DNA from: an uncultured Eubacteriales bacterium
GTDB lineage: Bacteria > Bacillota > Clostridia > Lachnospirales > Lachnospiraceae
Reading direction: 5' to 3'
Assembly: GCA_900314775.1 (NCBI GenBank)
Contig: OMWM01000001.1
Span: 29,233 to 93,232, forward strand
DNA length: 64,000 nt
The notes under the pieces were generated by a model, which ran no database searches, was not told where the DNA came from, and was given only the letters and a program-made list of their open reading frames with translations. Shown here one piece after another: positions 37,935 to 47,774 of the stretch. Within the stretch, counting starts at the first letter, position 1; each line of letters starts with the position of its first letter. The translations under genes and the position numbers were made by a program.

Positions 37935-38783
37935 TCAGACCGCGATCGGAATATTTCTGACCTGCGGGCCGGTCTGATAATTCTCGACAGTAATGTCTTT
38001 CGTCGTAAATTCATAAAAATCGTGAATATCCGGGTTCAGACGGACGGTCGGCGCCGGATACTGCGGCCGGGAAATCAGTTCCCGGATGATCGGGATGTGC
38101 CGGTCGTAAATATGCGCGTCGGCAATCACGTGAACCAGCTCGCCGACTTCCATATCGCAGACCTGTGCCAGCATGTGCATGAGAACCGCATACTGCACGA
38201 CATTCCAGTTGTTGGCGGCCAGAATATCCTGCGATCGCTGGTTGAGAATCGCATTGAGCACAAGTCTGTCGCTGCCCTTCTTCCGCGTGACATTGAACGT
38301 CATGCTGTAGGCGCACGGATACAGGTGCATCTCATGCAGATCCGCATGGACATACATATTGGTCATGATACGCCGGCTGAACGGATTGTTCTTAAGGTCA
38401 TAGATCACGCGGTCGACCTGATCCATCATGCCCTCCGCATAAATATGTTTGACGCCCATCTGATAGCCGTATGCCTTGCCGATCGATCCCGTCTCGTCGG
38501 CCCATTCGTCCCAGATGTGGCTGTTCAGTTCATGTATATTGTTGGACTTTTTCTGCCAGATCCAGAGCATCTCGTCGGTCGCGCTCTTGATCGCCGTGCG
38601 GCGCAGCGTGATCGCCGGGAACTCCTTAGACAGATCATAGCGGTTTACAACACCGAATTTCTTGATCGTGTAGGCCGGCGTGCCGTCCTCCCATACAGGG
38701 CGGACTTTCTCGCCTTCCGTGCTGCAGCCGTTATCCAGAATATCCTGACACATTTTGACAAATACCTGATCAGCGTAACTCAT
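37935..38783 (-). CDS. thyA: Thymidylate synthase
   Basis: ThyA methylates dUMP using methylene-tetrahydrofolate. The 282-residue protein has the catalytic cysteine in LYPCAYSMTF (about 155), preceded by SRRIMTNMYVHADLHEM, and NQRSQDI with the following LAANNWNVVQYA in the dUMP site. The active-site neighbour histidine seen in the common PCH motif is alanine here (PCAY), although the rest of the family pattern is kept. It stands directly upstream of folA, the usual functional pair. Confidence 0.92.
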   Translation of the reverse strand: MSYADQVFVKMCQDILDNGCSTEGEKVRPVWEDGTPAYTIKKFGVVNRYDLSKEFPAITLRRTAIKSATDEMLWIWQKKSNNIHELNSHIWDEWADETGSIGKAYGYQMGVKHIYAEGMMDQVDRVIYDLKNNPFSRRIMTNMYVHADLHEMHLYPCAYSMTFNVTRKKGSDRLVLNAILNQRSQDILAANNWNVVQYAVLMHMLAQVCDMEVGELVHVIADAHIYDRHIPIIRELISRPQYPAPTVRLNPDIHDFYEFTTKDITVENYQTGPQVRNIPIAV

Positions 38784-38802
38784 TTCTCTTCTCCATTTTC
38801 AT

Positions 38803-39480
38803 TCAGTCCGCGCTCTCAATCAGAAAGGCGGTGCCTTTGCCGATCGTAATCTCACCGCGTTCGGCAGTGATCTCGTTGCTGACGCAGAGGCTGTCGCCCA
38901 GCGTCTCCTCGGCTCCGTCAACTTCGTATTTGAATCCGGTCATATGCAGTCCCGTGAGTTTCTCCGATACCGGAATCAGGGAAACATAGCGGCCGTACTG
39001 TTTCTTCTTCTGAAGCACTGCCGTCTCATCGCGCAGAAGGCGCACTCTGTTTTTCGCGCCGATAATGATGCCCTCCGCGCCGGCATTTTTCAGGCGCACC
39101 AGCAGCTGCAGCGTCGAGAGCGTATGGTCGACGCGCGTACCGAAAGCACCGATCAGATACACCGTGAGGGGGCCGCCTTCGCCAAGCTGCAAAGCCAGGC
39201 GCACGGCAATGTCCGTATCGGTGTTATCCTTGACCGGATTGAAGCGGTGCACGGTGATATCGGCACGATTGATGTATTTATCCAGAATTTCCGGTGAAAT
39301 AGTGTCGAAATCTCCCACCAGCTGATCAAATTCTGCCTCCGGCATCTCTTTCATCACCACTTCGTCCCAGAATGCCAGGGATCCGTCCACCACGATGATG
39401 TGGTCAAATGTCTCTTCTTTCAGCAAACGGAGGGCAGAATCGTGGTCAATCCGCCCTCCCGTGATAATCAGTATCTTCAT
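38803..39480 (-). CDS. thiN: Thiamine pyrophosphokinase
   Basis: This enzyme makes thiamine pyrophosphate from thiamine and ATP. The 225-residue protein has an N-terminal Rossmann-like half with VVDGSLAFWDE, LVGDFDTIS and KDNTDTDIAV, and a C-terminal beta domain after IGAFGTRVDHTLSTL. These motifs and the length match bacterial TPK. Its ATG overlaps the rpe stop by four bases, and the rsgA-rpe-thiN order is conserved in Firmicutes. Confidence 0.92.
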   Translation of the reverse strand: MKILIITGGRIDHDSALRLLKEETFDHIIVVDGSLAFWDEVVMKEMPEAEFDQLVGDFDTISPEILDKYINRADITVHRFNPVKDNTDTDIAVRLALQLGEGGPLTVYLIGAFGTRVDHTLSTLQLLVRLKNAGAEGIIIGAKNRVRLLRDETAVLQKKKQYGRYVSLIPVSEKLTGLHMTGFKYEVDGAEETLGDSLCVSNEITAERGEITIGKGTAFLIESAD

Positions 39481-40154
39481 CTGTGTGTTTCCTCAAATGT
39501 CTTCATGATCTGCAGGAAGTCTCTGGTATTGCCGGCGATATCGCCCCTGAAAATACGGGAACCGGCTACGATCACATTGGCACCCGCTTCCAGTACCTCC
39601 GCCAGATTATCGGTTCCGATGCCGCCATCGACCTCGATATCGGTATCGAGTCCTGCCTGCGTCATCATCGCACGCAGTCTGCGTATCTTCTCTGTGGAAG
39701 ACGGAATGTATTTCTGGCCGCCGAAGCCAGGGTTGACCGTCATCAGCAGCACCATATCCAGATCCGGCAGAATCCAGTCGAGCGCCGTCAGCGATGTCGC
39801 CGGGTTGAGCGCCGCTGCCGCCCTGACGCCGCAGCTTCGGATGTGCTGAATTGTTCTGTTCAGGTGCGTACACGCTTCCGCATGCACGGTGATGATATCC
39901 GCTCCTGCCTTTACAAAATCTTCAATATAATCATCCGGATTCTCGATCATCAGATGCACGTCAAAAATGGCGTCCGTGCATCCGCGGATGCATTTCATCA
40001 CCGGTGCGCCGAATGTGATATTCGGCACAAAATGGCCATCCATCACATCGATATGGACAACCTGTGCGCCAGCCTCGACAGTCTCTCTTACCTGGCTGCC
40101 CAGACATGAAAAATCCGCAGAAAGGATAGAAGGTGCAAGCAATATCTTTCTCAT
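39477..40154 (-). CDS. rpe: Ribulose-phosphate 3-epimerase
   Basis: Rpe interconverts ribulose 5-phosphate and xylulose 5-phosphate. The 225-residue TIM-barrel protein shows APSILSADFSCLG at the start, the metal-site block HIDVMDGHFVPNITFG, MTVNPGFGGQKYI, and VDGGIGTDN near the end. It overlaps rsgA by one base upstream and thiN by four bases downstream. Confidence 0.96.
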   Translation of the reverse strand: MRKILLAPSILSADFSCLGSQVRETVEAGAQVVHIDVMDGHFVPNITFGAPVMKCIRGCTDAIFDVHLMIENPDDYIEDFVKAGADIITVHAEACTHLNRTIQHIRSCGVRAAAALNPATSLTALDWILPDLDMVLLMTVNPGFGGQKYIPSSTEKIRRLRAMMTQAGLDTDIEVDGGIGTDNLAEVLEAGANVIVAGSRIFRGDIAGNTRDFLQIMKTFEETHR

Positions 40155-41032
40155 CAGTATCTCCTCTCGCTGTTTAATTCTTCAAACAGATGCCGGTATC
40201 CCTCGTAGCGGTCCCGGCTGATCTCCCCCGCCTCCACGGCACGCTTCACCGCACAGTCGGGTTCACTGATATGATTGCAGCCGTTAAAACGGCACTGGCC
40301 GAAATAAGGTTCAAATTCCGGATAATAATCCTTCAGCTCTTCCGGGTCCATCTTATCCACATACAGGGAACTGAACCCCGGCGTATCCATCCAGTAGGTA
40401 TCGTCGCCGATGGCAAACAGCTGTGTATGCCGCGTCGTGTTGCGGCCGCGCCGGATCTTATCGCTGATCGCGCCGGTCACCATGCCGGCCTGCGGATACA
40501 GCGTATTGGTCAGCGACGACTTGCCGACACCGGACGGGCCGGCCACCACCGTGGTCTTCCCCTGCAGCATGGCACGCAGCTCTTCTATTCCCGTACCGTT
40601 TTTTACACTGATCGCAGCCATCCTGCAGCCGCTGCCGCGGTAGCGTTCCTCGTAGGACCTGAGCGTCTCCGGGCCGACCAGTTCGATCTTGTTGAAACAG
40701 AGAATCAGGTCGACATGCTGCTTCTGCATCATGATCATAAAACGGTCCAGCAGACCGAAATTCGGCTCCGGGTCTGCCGCCGCAAACACGATCATCGCCT
40801 GGTCTACATTGGCCGAAGCCGGCCGCACAAGCTGGCTCTTCCTCGGCAGAATCTTCTCGATGCTGCCGGTCATCTCCTCTTCGGGAAGGACCTTCATCTC
40901 CACATTGTCGCCGACTAGCGGTTTGATCCCGAGCCGGCGGAACAGCCCTCTGGCTTTGCACTCATAAATACCGTGCCGGGGGACATGTACATAGTAAAAT
41001 CCCCCGACACCCTTGATAATCTTGCCTGTCAT
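40154..41032 (-). CDS. rsgA: Ribosome small subunit-dependent GTPase A
   Basis: RsgA is a circularly permuted GTPase that acts in late 30S subunit maturation. It has an N-terminal OB fold, then the permuted motif order: CFNKIELV (G4-like NKxEL), GPSGVGKSSLTN (Walker A), DTPGFSSL, and a C-terminal zinc knuckle CRFNGCNHISEPDCAV. The 292-residue length is normal. It lies 3 bases after the PASTA kinase gene, in a context linking translation, cell-wall sensing and sugar-phosphate genes that is conserved in Firmicutes. Confidence 0.95.
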   Translation of the reverse strand: MTGKIIKGVGGFYYVHVPRHGIYECKARGLFRRLGIKPLVGDNVEMKVLPEEEMTGSIEKILPRKSQLVRPASANVDQAMIVFAAADPEPNFGLLDRFMIMMQKQHVDLILCFNKIELVGPETLRSYEERYRGSGCRMAAISVKNGTGIEELRAMLQGKTTVVAGPSGVGKSSLTNTLYPQAGMVTGAISDKIRRGRNTTRHTQLFAIGDDTYWMDTPGFSSLYVDKMDPEELKDYYPEFEPYFGQCRFNGCNHISEPDCAVKRAVEAGEISRDRYEGYRHLFEELNSERRY

Positions 41033-41035
41033 ATT

Positions 41036-43180
41036 TTATTGGAAATTGATTGTGGACGTGTCGTACAGCGTTCCGTTCAGATACATATTGACAGTGGCCG
41101 ATCCGGACTGCGTACTCTGCACGTCAATCGTAGCCGGCAGCGAGCTGCTGTCGGTCTGCTGGTCATAGACGGTCCTGGTACTCATGCCGCTCTGCACAAC
41201 CACAATACGTACTTCGCCTTCCGTTACCGTCTGTACATTGCCGCTGCTGTCGACGTATGTCTGGTTAAACGGACTGACGACGGAAACGGTCGCCGAGTAG
41301 GTCGTCGACTCTTCGCCCTTGCTGACTGTCAGCGTCACACTCGTACCCTTGTCAACTTTGGTGCCGGCTGTTACGCTCTGCGCCATGACCTGTCCTTCGC
41401 TGTAGCTTGTACTGTATTCTTCTGAACTGCCGCCGTAGTAAAGGCCTGCGTTCTGCAGTTCCACAATCGCGTCGTCCAGATCCTCACCGCAGACATCCGG
41501 TACCGTCACCTCGGTTTCCTCGGATTCTGTCTCCTCGCCTTCGCTGACATACAGCGTTACCGTATCGCCCTTGCTTACCTTGGAACCGGCGGAAGGACTT
41601 GTCTCAATGACATGATCCTCTTCCACGCTGCTGTCCTTCTTGTATTCAATCTGCACTGTCAGGCCTCTGGACTCCAGCTGCGTCTGTGCCTTCTCATAAT
41701 CCATGTCACTGACATCCGGCAGTTCGAACGTCTCCGGCGTATATACATAGACCGTTACGGTCGTGTGAATCTGTGTCTGTGTATTGGCCTCCGGGTCCTG
41801 ATCATAGATCTCTCCCTCGGTATAGCTGCCGTCATCGTTATCCGGTGTCTGCTCCACAGCCTTGATGCCGAGCTTCGCATCGGAAAGCGCGGACTTGGCC
41901 TCTTCGACCGTCATACCGGTCAGATCCGGCACCGCAACTGTCTCGATGTCTTCTGTCTCTGTCTCCGCATTGTTCAGACCGCCCAGCAGATTGGATGACC
42001 GCAGAGCGAAAAAGGCAATGACAGCCGCCAGGATGATCACACCGACAATAATCGCGATCTTCGCGCCTTTGCCGGACGAAGACTCATCATCATCGCCGTC
42101 ATACTCATCCACGTAGCGTTCGTTCTCTGTGTCCTGCACATAATTGTCACGTTTTTTCGGGACAACACGTGTCTGTTCTTCTTCCTCCTCCTCATCCATA
42201 GAAGGAAGTGTCTCCTCCATCGCCGCCTTGCGGCTGCTGCCGCTGTCATTCGCCGCAGCTGCACTATCGGCAGCTTTGTTCTTGATCGAAGAAAGCGCAT
42301 CGCCGATCACAACGGTATCGCCTTCCGGCACGGCGCTGCCGAGCGTCACATAGGCGCCGTCCGGGTGCGTCAGTACCTGCCGCAGATCCGCAATCAGCTC
42401 CTTCGCCGAAGAATACCGCCGCTCAGGCTTCTTCTGCGTACATTTGAGAATAATCTTCTCCAGGCTCTTCGGCACCTCCGGATTGATCTCCGACGGCGGT
42501 GTCATCTCGCCCTGAATGTGCAGAAGGGCAATCGCCACGTTCGTCTCGCCATCAAACGGTACGCGGCCGGTCACCATCTCATACATGGTGATACCGAGTG
42601 AATAGATATCGCTTCGCTCGTCACTGTAGCCGCCGCGCGCCTGCTCCGGTGAAATATAGTGCACCGTTCCGGCTGCCGTCGTGGTGACGGTCTTGGAATC
42701 CGCCATCTTGGCAATGCCGAAATCCGAGATCTTGACCTTGCCGTCACGGGAAATAATGATATTCTGCGGCTTGATATCACGATGAATGATCCTCTTCTCG
42801 TGTGCGGCGCTCAGTCCGCTGGCAATCTGCACGGAAATATTCAGTGCCTCGCGGATGCTGAGCTTTCCCTTCATCTCGATATAATTCTTGAGGGTGATGC
42901 CCTCAATCAGTTCCATTATGATAAAGTAGATGCCGTTTTCGTCACCTACGTCATATACACCGACAATATTCGGATGGGACAGTCCCGCCGCGGACTGTGC
43001 CTCTGCCCGGAATTTGCGCACAAAATCATCATCCGAGCTGAATTCATGTTTCAGGACTTTGATGGCCACAAAACGATTGAGTCTCTTGTCCTTCGCCTTG
43101 TAGACATCCGCCATACCGCCCGAACCGATGCGTTCAATAATCTCGTATCTGTTCTGCAGCATACTGCCTGGTATTAACAT
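41036..43180 (-). CDS. prkC: PASTA-domain Ser/Thr protein kinase
   Basis: A membrane kinase of 714 residues. The cytoplasmic kinase domain (about 10-270) has GSGGMADVYKAKD, AIKVLK, HRDIKPQNI and DFGIAK; a low-complexity juxtamembrane region follows with VVPKKRDNYV; one membrane helix lies near 375-395 (KIAIIVGVIILAAVIAFFAL). Outside are three PASTA repeats starting at VPDLTGMT, LPDVSDMD and VPDVCGED, which in this family bind peptidoglycan fragments, and a C-terminal domain of about 90 residues of unknown role. Its ATG overlaps the PP2C gene by seven bases. Confidence 0.95.
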   Translation of the reverse strand: MLIPGSMLQNRYEIIERIGSGGMADVYKAKDKRLNRFVAIKVLKHEFSSDDDFVRKFRAEAQSAAGLSHPNIVGVYDVGDENGIYFIIMELIEGITLKNYIEMKGKLSIREALNISVQIASGLSAAHEKRIIHRDIKPQNIIISRDGKVKISDFGIAKMADSKTVTTTAAGTVHYISPEQARGGYSDERSDIYSLGITMYEMVTGRVPFDGETNVAIALLHIQGEMTPPSEINPEVPKSLEKIILKCTQKKPERRYSSAKELIADLRQVLTHPDGAYVTLGSAVPEGDTVVIGDALSSIKNKAADSAAAANDSGSSRKAAMEETLPSMDEEEEEEQTRVVPKKRDNYVQDTENERYVDEYDGDDDESSSGKGAKIAIIVGVIILAAVIAFFALRSSNLLGGLNNAETETEDIETVAVPDLTGMTVEEAKSALSDAKLGIKAVEQTPDNDDGSYTEGEIYDQDPEANTQTQIHTTVTVYVYTPETFELPDVSDMDYEKAQTQLESRGLTVQIEYKKDSSVEEDHVIETSPSAGSKVSKGDTVTLYVSEGEETESEETEVTVPDVCGEDLDDAIVELQNAGLYYGGSSEEYSTSYSEGQVMAQSVTAGTKVDKGTSVTLTVSKGEESTTYSATVSVVSPFNQTYVDSSGNVQTVTEGEVRIVVVQSGMSTRTVYDQQTDSSSLPATIDVQSTQSGSATVNMYLNGTLYDTSTINFQ

Positions 43181-43914
43181 TCGTCATCCTCCTTAATACA
43201 AGGTTCTATTACAAGCGCGGTTACATTGTCATAGCCGCCGTTGCTGTTTGCTTCATCAATCAGAACAGACGGTGCCTCTTCCACCGGTGTCTGCGTGATC
43301 ACCCGGTAGATCTCCTCGTCCGTCAGCATATTCGTCAATCCGTCGCTGCACAGAAGAATCTTGTCTCCCGGCTGCAGATCGACCTCAAAATAATCCGCAT
43401 TGACATCTTCAGAAACGCCGATTGCCCGCGTTATGATATTCTTCCTCGGATGATTGCGCGCCTGTTCCTTCGTCATCTCTCCGGCTCTGACCATCTCGGC
43501 GACATAGGAATGATCCTCTGTAACCTGACTCGCCTCTTCGCCGATCAGATACAGTCTGCTGTCACCGACATTCGCCGCGAAAAGCTGATTGCCCACTATA
43601 TAGGCAACGACTATCGTCGTACCCATACCTTCATATCTGCTGTCTTCAAGGGATTTGGAATAAATGGCCTGATTGACCGCCATGATACCCTGATCGATAA
43701 TCCGGATCGGTGTGGTCTCCTTCGCATTCCTGGCAAACTTCACAAAACTGCTGATTGATGTGCGTGACGCATAATCGCCTGCTTTGTGACCGCCCATGCC
43801 GTCTGCTACGATAAACAGATTCGGCAGATTGCCAACGGGATCAACTGAGTAATAATAGGCGTCCTGGTTCATGGAACGAACCCGCCCGATATCTGTTTTC
43901 GCAAATGCCCGCAT
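43174..43914 (-). CDS. prpC: PP2C-type protein phosphatase
   Basis: The partner phosphatase of the PASTA kinase. The 246-residue protein has the metal-binding motifs TDIGRVRSMNQDA near the N-terminus, VADGMGGHKAGD, FAANVGDSRLYL, CSDGLTNML and GGYDNVTALVI. The gene overlaps the kinase gene by seven bases, so the pair is translationally coupled. It follows rlmN by 2 bases. Confidence 0.95.
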   Translation of the reverse strand: MRAFAKTDIGRVRSMNQDAYYYSVDPVGNLPNLFIVADGMGGHKAGDYASRTSISSFVKFARNAKETTPIRIIDQGIMAVNQAIYSKSLEDSRYEGMGTTIVVAYIVGNQLFAANVGDSRLYLIGEEASQVTEDHSYVAEMVRAGEMTKEQARNHPRKNIITRAIGVSEDVNADYFEVDLQPGDKILLCSDGLTNMLTDEEIYRVITQTPVEEAPSVLIDEANSNGGYDNVTALVIEPCIKEDDEC

Positions 43915-43916
43915 AA

Positions 43917-44996
43917 CTAATCCTCCCCGACAGATAACTGACTGCTCATGTACTTCTTCCTGAGCTGTCCACAGGCAGCACTGATATCTCTGCCCATTTC
44001 TCTCCTAATAGTAACATTAATGCCGTTTTTTTCAAGCACTGATTTGAACCGGCTGACCGTCTGTGCCTGCGGCTGCCGCATGCCTGTCTCCTCCACCGGG
44101 TTCACCGGAATCAGATTGACATGACAGTCAAATCCTTTCAGGAGCCCGGCCAGTTCACGCGCTGACGCCTCACTGTCATTGGCGCCGCTGACGAGACTGT
44201 ATTCAAATGAAAGCCTTTTCCCCGTTTTTTCCTGATAATAATGGCAGGCATCCAGCAGCTCTGTCAGGCTGTACCGGCGAGCCACCGGCATCAGGCGCTG
44301 CCTGTCCGCATCGTTGGAAGCGTGCAGCGAAATCGCCAGTGTTACCTGCAGCCCGAGATCGGCAAAATCCCGGATGCCCGGCACAATGCCGCATGTCGAT
44401 ACCGTGATGCTGCGCTGGCTGATGTTGAGGCCGTCCGGTCCGCTCAGGATTCGGATCATCCGGATGACGTTGTCAAAATTGTCAAACGGTTCGCCCGTGC
44501 CCATCACAACCACGTTGGAAACCCGCTGGCCGACGTCCTTCTGAATCTGATAGATTTCATCGAGCATCTCCGACGCTGTCAGATTGCGCACCAGTCCGCC
44601 GATCGTCGACGCGCAGAAACGGCACCCCATCCGGCAGCCAACCTGCGAGGAAATGCAGACGGACAGCCCGTATCGGTAGCGCATCAGAACGCTCTCTATG
44701 ACATTGCCGTCATCCAGTCCGAACAGATATTTCGCCGTGCCGTCGATCTTCGAGACATACCGGCGCACCATTTTGTGGGAGACAAGCCGGCAGGTCTGCG
44801 CCAGCTGCGCCCGCATGCTTTTGGACAGTTCTGTCATCTCGTCAAACGAGCCGGCCAGTCTGACATGCATCCACCGGTAAAGCTGCCCGGCACGGTATTT
44901 CTGCCATCCAAGCGTATTGACCGAAAAATCCGTCAGTTCATCCAGCGTCATGCTCCTGATATCTATCTTCTCTTCTGCCGCATTCTCCATCTTCAT
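43917..44996 (-). CDS. rlmN: 23S rRNA/tRNA adenine C2-methyltransferase
   Basis: RlmN is a radical SAM enzyme that methylates A2503 of 23S rRNA and A37 of some tRNAs. The 359-residue protein shows the radical-SAM motif GCRMGCRFCAS (about 121-131), VVVMGTGEPFDNFDNV, and a C-terminal VTIRREMGRDISAACGQL with the conserved cysteine. The ATG at 44996 overlaps the rsmB stop by four bases. It sits in the conserved rsmB-rlmN-PP2C-kinase order. Confidence 0.96.
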   Translation of the reverse strand: MKMENAAEEKIDIRSMTLDELTDFSVNTLGWQKYRAGQLYRWMHVRLAGSFDEMTELSKSMRAQLAQTCRLVSHKMVRRYVSKIDGTAKYLFGLDDGNVIESVLMRYRYGLSVCISSQVGCRMGCRFCASTIGGLVRNLTASEMLDEIYQIQKDVGQRVSNVVVMGTGEPFDNFDNVIRMIRILSGPDGLNISQRSITVSTCGIVPGIRDFADLGLQVTLAISLHASNDADRQRLMPVARRYSLTELLDACHYYQEKTGKRLSFEYSLVSGANDSEASARELAGLLKGFDCHVNLIPVNPVEETGMRQPQAQTVSRFKSVLEKNGINVTIRREMGRDISAACGQLRKKYMSSQLSVGED

Positions 44997-46342
44997 TCCA
45001 CTCTCTTCAGTCTGGCCGCGAAAAATCCGTCTGTGCCGAATTCCCCGGGCAGTATCTGCCGCATGCCCTGCGCCGTATCCTTATTGCGAAGCGCCGCAGG
45101 AATCCATGGGTCAAGGGAATCTGTCTCAAAAGGCAGGTTCTCCGTGATCCATCGCACCATATCCTGATTTTCTGCCGGTGATACCGTACAGGTACTGTAA
45201 ATCAGAAGGCCGCCCGGTTTTACATAGGAAGAAACTGTTTTCAGAATATCTTTCTGCAGCTGCACCAGCGCCTCGATCTTCTCCGGCGTCATCTCGTACC
45301 GGATATCCGGCTTGCGGCCGATCACGCCGAGTCCCGAGCACGGGAGGTCGGCAATCACTATATCTGCGCGGCCGATATCCTGCTCCTGCAGCGTCAGCGC
45401 ATCGCACACTTGAGTGCGCACATGCTGCACACCCATTCTGGCGATATTTTCCTGAATCAGCGCGATCTTCTCTTCTGTCCTGTCGCGGGCGATAACCATG
45501 CCTGTTTCAAGGCGGTCGGCCGCCTGCAGGCATTTGCCGCCCGGCGCCGCGCAGACATCTATAATCTGTTCATCGCCCGCCAGTCCGGCGGCAGCCACCG
45601 TCAGCATGCTGCTCTCATCCTGCACGGCGAATTCGCCGGATGCAAAGGATGGAATGTCTTCCAGTCTGTCGTATCCTGATACACGGATCGCATCTGAAAA
45701 TATTCTGCCCGGCTCGACGGTCACGCCGCCGTCCAGCAGCCGGCGGATCAGCTCTTCGCGCCGGTCGGTGTGCCGGATCCGCAGCGTCACCGGCTGCTCC
45801 CGCAGGAAAAATTCACCGAAGGAAGCGGCTGCCTTATCGCCGTAGGTCCGCATCCAGAGCTCCGTAAGCCATTCCGGAAGAGAATAGCGGACCGAAAGAC
45901 TGCTGACCGGCTCAAGCCTGGGATCCGGGTACGGAATCCTGTCCTTCTCCCGCGCGATGCTGCGCAGCACCCCGTTCACAAAGCCTGACAGCGAGCCGAA
46001 GCCATGGCGCTTTGCCAGCTTCACGGACTCATTGCACGCCGCGGAGTCAGGAATGTGTTCCATCATCAGTATCTGGTAGGCACCCATCTCCAGAATCACC
46101 CGCAGCGGCTTTTTGATCCTGCCAAACTTCACCTTGGAATAGAGGCCGATCACATAGTCAAGCTGTATCTTCGTCTCCAGAACACCCCGGAACAGGCGGC
46201 TGATCAGCGCCCGATCCCGCTTGTCAAGATAGGCGTATTTTGCAAGACTCTTCTGCAGCACGACATGGGACGGCATGCCATCCCTGCACACGTACAGAAG
46301 CATCTCGTAAACGATCTCTCTTGTATTTTCCAATTTATTCAC
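44993..46342 (-). CDS. rsmB: 16S rRNA (cytosine-967-C5)-methyltransferase
   Basis: RsmB has an N-terminal NusB-like RNA-binding domain (about 1-140, with RALISRLFRGVLE) and a C-terminal SAM domain with VCAAPGGKCLQAADRL, the catalytic region IADLPCSGLGVIGRKPDIRY and the second cysteine in LIYSTCTVSPAEN. Length 449 is typical. It overlaps fmt by eight bases upstream and rlmN by four bases downstream. Confidence 0.96.
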   Translation of the reverse strand: MNKLENTREIVYEMLLYVCRDGMPSHVVLQKSLAKYAYLDKRDRALISRLFRGVLETKIQLDYVIGLYSKVKFGRIKKPLRVILEMGAYQILMMEHIPDSAACNESVKLAKRHGFGSLSGFVNGVLRSIAREKDRIPYPDPRLEPVSSLSVRYSLPEWLTELWMRTYGDKAAASFGEFFLREQPVTLRIRHTDRREELIRRLLDGGVTVEPGRIFSDAIRVSGYDRLEDIPSFASGEFAVQDESSMLTVAAAGLAGDEQIIDVCAAPGGKCLQAADRLETGMVIARDRTEEKIALIQENIARMGVQHVRTQVCDALTLQEQDIGRADIVIADLPCSGLGVIGRKPDIRYEMTPEKIEALVQLQKDILKTVSSYVKPGGLLIYSTCTVSPAENQDMVRWITENLPFETDSLDPWIPAALRNKDTAQGMRQILPGEFGTDGFFAARLKRVE

Positions 46343-47279
46343 CCAGCACCGTACCCGGTGTCAGACGGCTGCCGCGCAGAAAAGCCCCGGCTTCCATGCG
46401 CTTTTTGCCTTCCATCTGCACTTCCCGGACAACGAGTGCGCCGCTTCCCGTCTGAACGGTAAAAGAATTCCTGTCTACCTTGGTCACCTCGCCGGGTACC
46501 GCGCCGCCGGCCGGTGTCTCCACCGGATCGGCATCCCATATTTTCAGCGTCCGGCCGTTCAGTTTCGTGTAAGCGCTCGGCCACGGATTGAGTCCGCGGA
46601 TCAGCCGGTCTATCTCCGCCGCCGGTCTGGTAAAATCAATCCGCCCCATCTCCTTGGTCAGCATCTTCGCATACATGCCGGCCTGCGCATCGTCCTGTTT
46701 CTGCGGCACGATCGTGCCCGCTTCCAGGCCCTCCAGCGTCTTCAGAATAAGCGAAGCACCCGCCTTTCCGAGCTTATCCGTCAGCGTGCCGCCGGTATCC
46801 TTCGGATCGATGGCGACCTCTTCTTTGAGAAGCATATCGCCCGTATCCAGCCCGGCATTCATCTGCATCGTCGTGACGCCGGTCACGGTCTCGCCGTTGA
46901 TGATCGCCCACTGAATCGGCGCCGCGCCCCTGTATTTCGGCAGGAGCGATGCATGGATGTTGACGCAGCCAAGCGGCGGAATGTCCAGAATATCCTGCGG
47001 AATAATCTGTCCGAAGGCGATCACGACGATCACATCCGGCGCTATCTCCGCAAGGCGCCTCTTAACCTCTTCGTCACTTCGTATTCTGACCGGCTGCAGC
47101 ACTTCTATGCCATGCTCCAGTGCGGTCTCCTTGACCGGTGAATACGATACCTTATGGCCGCGTCCCCGCACCTTGTCCGGCTGGGTGACAGCTGCCGCCA
47201 CCTCGATCCCGGCATCCAGCATCCGCCTGAGGACGGTGTCCGCGATATCCGGTGTTCCCATAAAAACTGTTTTCATCAT
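46335..47279 (-). CDS. fmt: Methionyl-tRNA formyltransferase
   Basis: Fmt formylates initiator Met-tRNA. The 314-residue protein has FMGTPDIADTVL at the start, the active-site block CVNIHASLLPKYRGAAPIQWAI, and TGDMLLKEE; a C-terminal OB-like domain begins near 205. The start codon abuts the def stop, the standard def-fmt pair, and the gene overlaps rsmB by eight bases. Confidence 0.96.
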   Translation of the reverse strand: MMKTVFMGTPDIADTVLRRMLDAGIEVAAAVTQPDKVRGRGHKVSYSPVKETALEHGIEVLQPVRIRSDEEVKRRLAEIAPDVIVVIAFGQIIPQDILDIPPLGCVNIHASLLPKYRGAAPIQWAIINGETVTGVTTMQMNAGLDTGDMLLKEEVAIDPKDTGGTLTDKLGKAGASLILKTLEGLEAGTIVPQKQDDAQAGMYAKMLTKEMGRIDFTRPAAEIDRLIRGLNPWPSAYTKLNGRTLKIWDADPVETPAGGAVPGEVTKVDRNSFTVQTGSGALVVREVQMEGKKRMEAGAFLRGSRLTPGTVLGE

Positions 47280-47756
47280 TTATTCCTCATAATCTGCTTC
47301 ATCGTAATCATGAAGCCGGCCTTCAACCTTCTCCGTGTAAAGATGACCGTCCAGGTGGTCAAATTCATGGCACATCGCCCGTGCCAGCAGGCCATGGCCT
47401 TCAATCGTAAACGGTTTCATATCCAGATCCAGCGCCTCTGCCTTCACATATTCCGGTCTGCGGACCATGCCGTATTTGCCCGGAATGCTGAGACATCCCT
47501 CACTGCCGAACTGCTCTCCGTCTGTGGCCACGATCTTCGGATTGATAAACACAATCGGTCCCTCTCCGACATCGATCACAACGATTCTGCGCAGAATGCC
47601 GACCTGCGGGCCGGCAAGGCCGACGCCGTCCGCGTCATGCATCGTTTCGATCATATCCTGCGCAAGCTCACGGGTACGGTCAGTCACCTCCGTGATCTCT
47701 CTGCATTTCTTATAAAGGATCGGATCTCCTTCAATTCTTATCTCTCTGAGTGCCAT
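47280..47756 (-). CDS. def: Peptide deformylase
   Basis: Def removes the formyl group from nascent proteins. All three family motifs are present in this 158-residue protein: GVGLAGPQVG, EGCLSIPG with the metal-binding cysteine, and MCHEFDHLDG with the two metal histidines and the catalytic glutamate. The gene is 18 bases after priA and directly before fmt. Confidence 0.96.
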   Translation of the reverse strand: MALREIRIEGDPILYKKCREITEVTDRTRELAQDMIETMHDADGVGLAGPQVGILRRIVVIDVGEGPIVFINPKIVATDGEQFGSEGCLSIPGKYGMVRRPEYVKAEALDLDMKPFTIEGHGLLARAMCHEFDHLDGHLYTEKVEGRLHDYDEADYEE

Positions 47757-47774
47757 AATCTTTGCCTCCTGTAA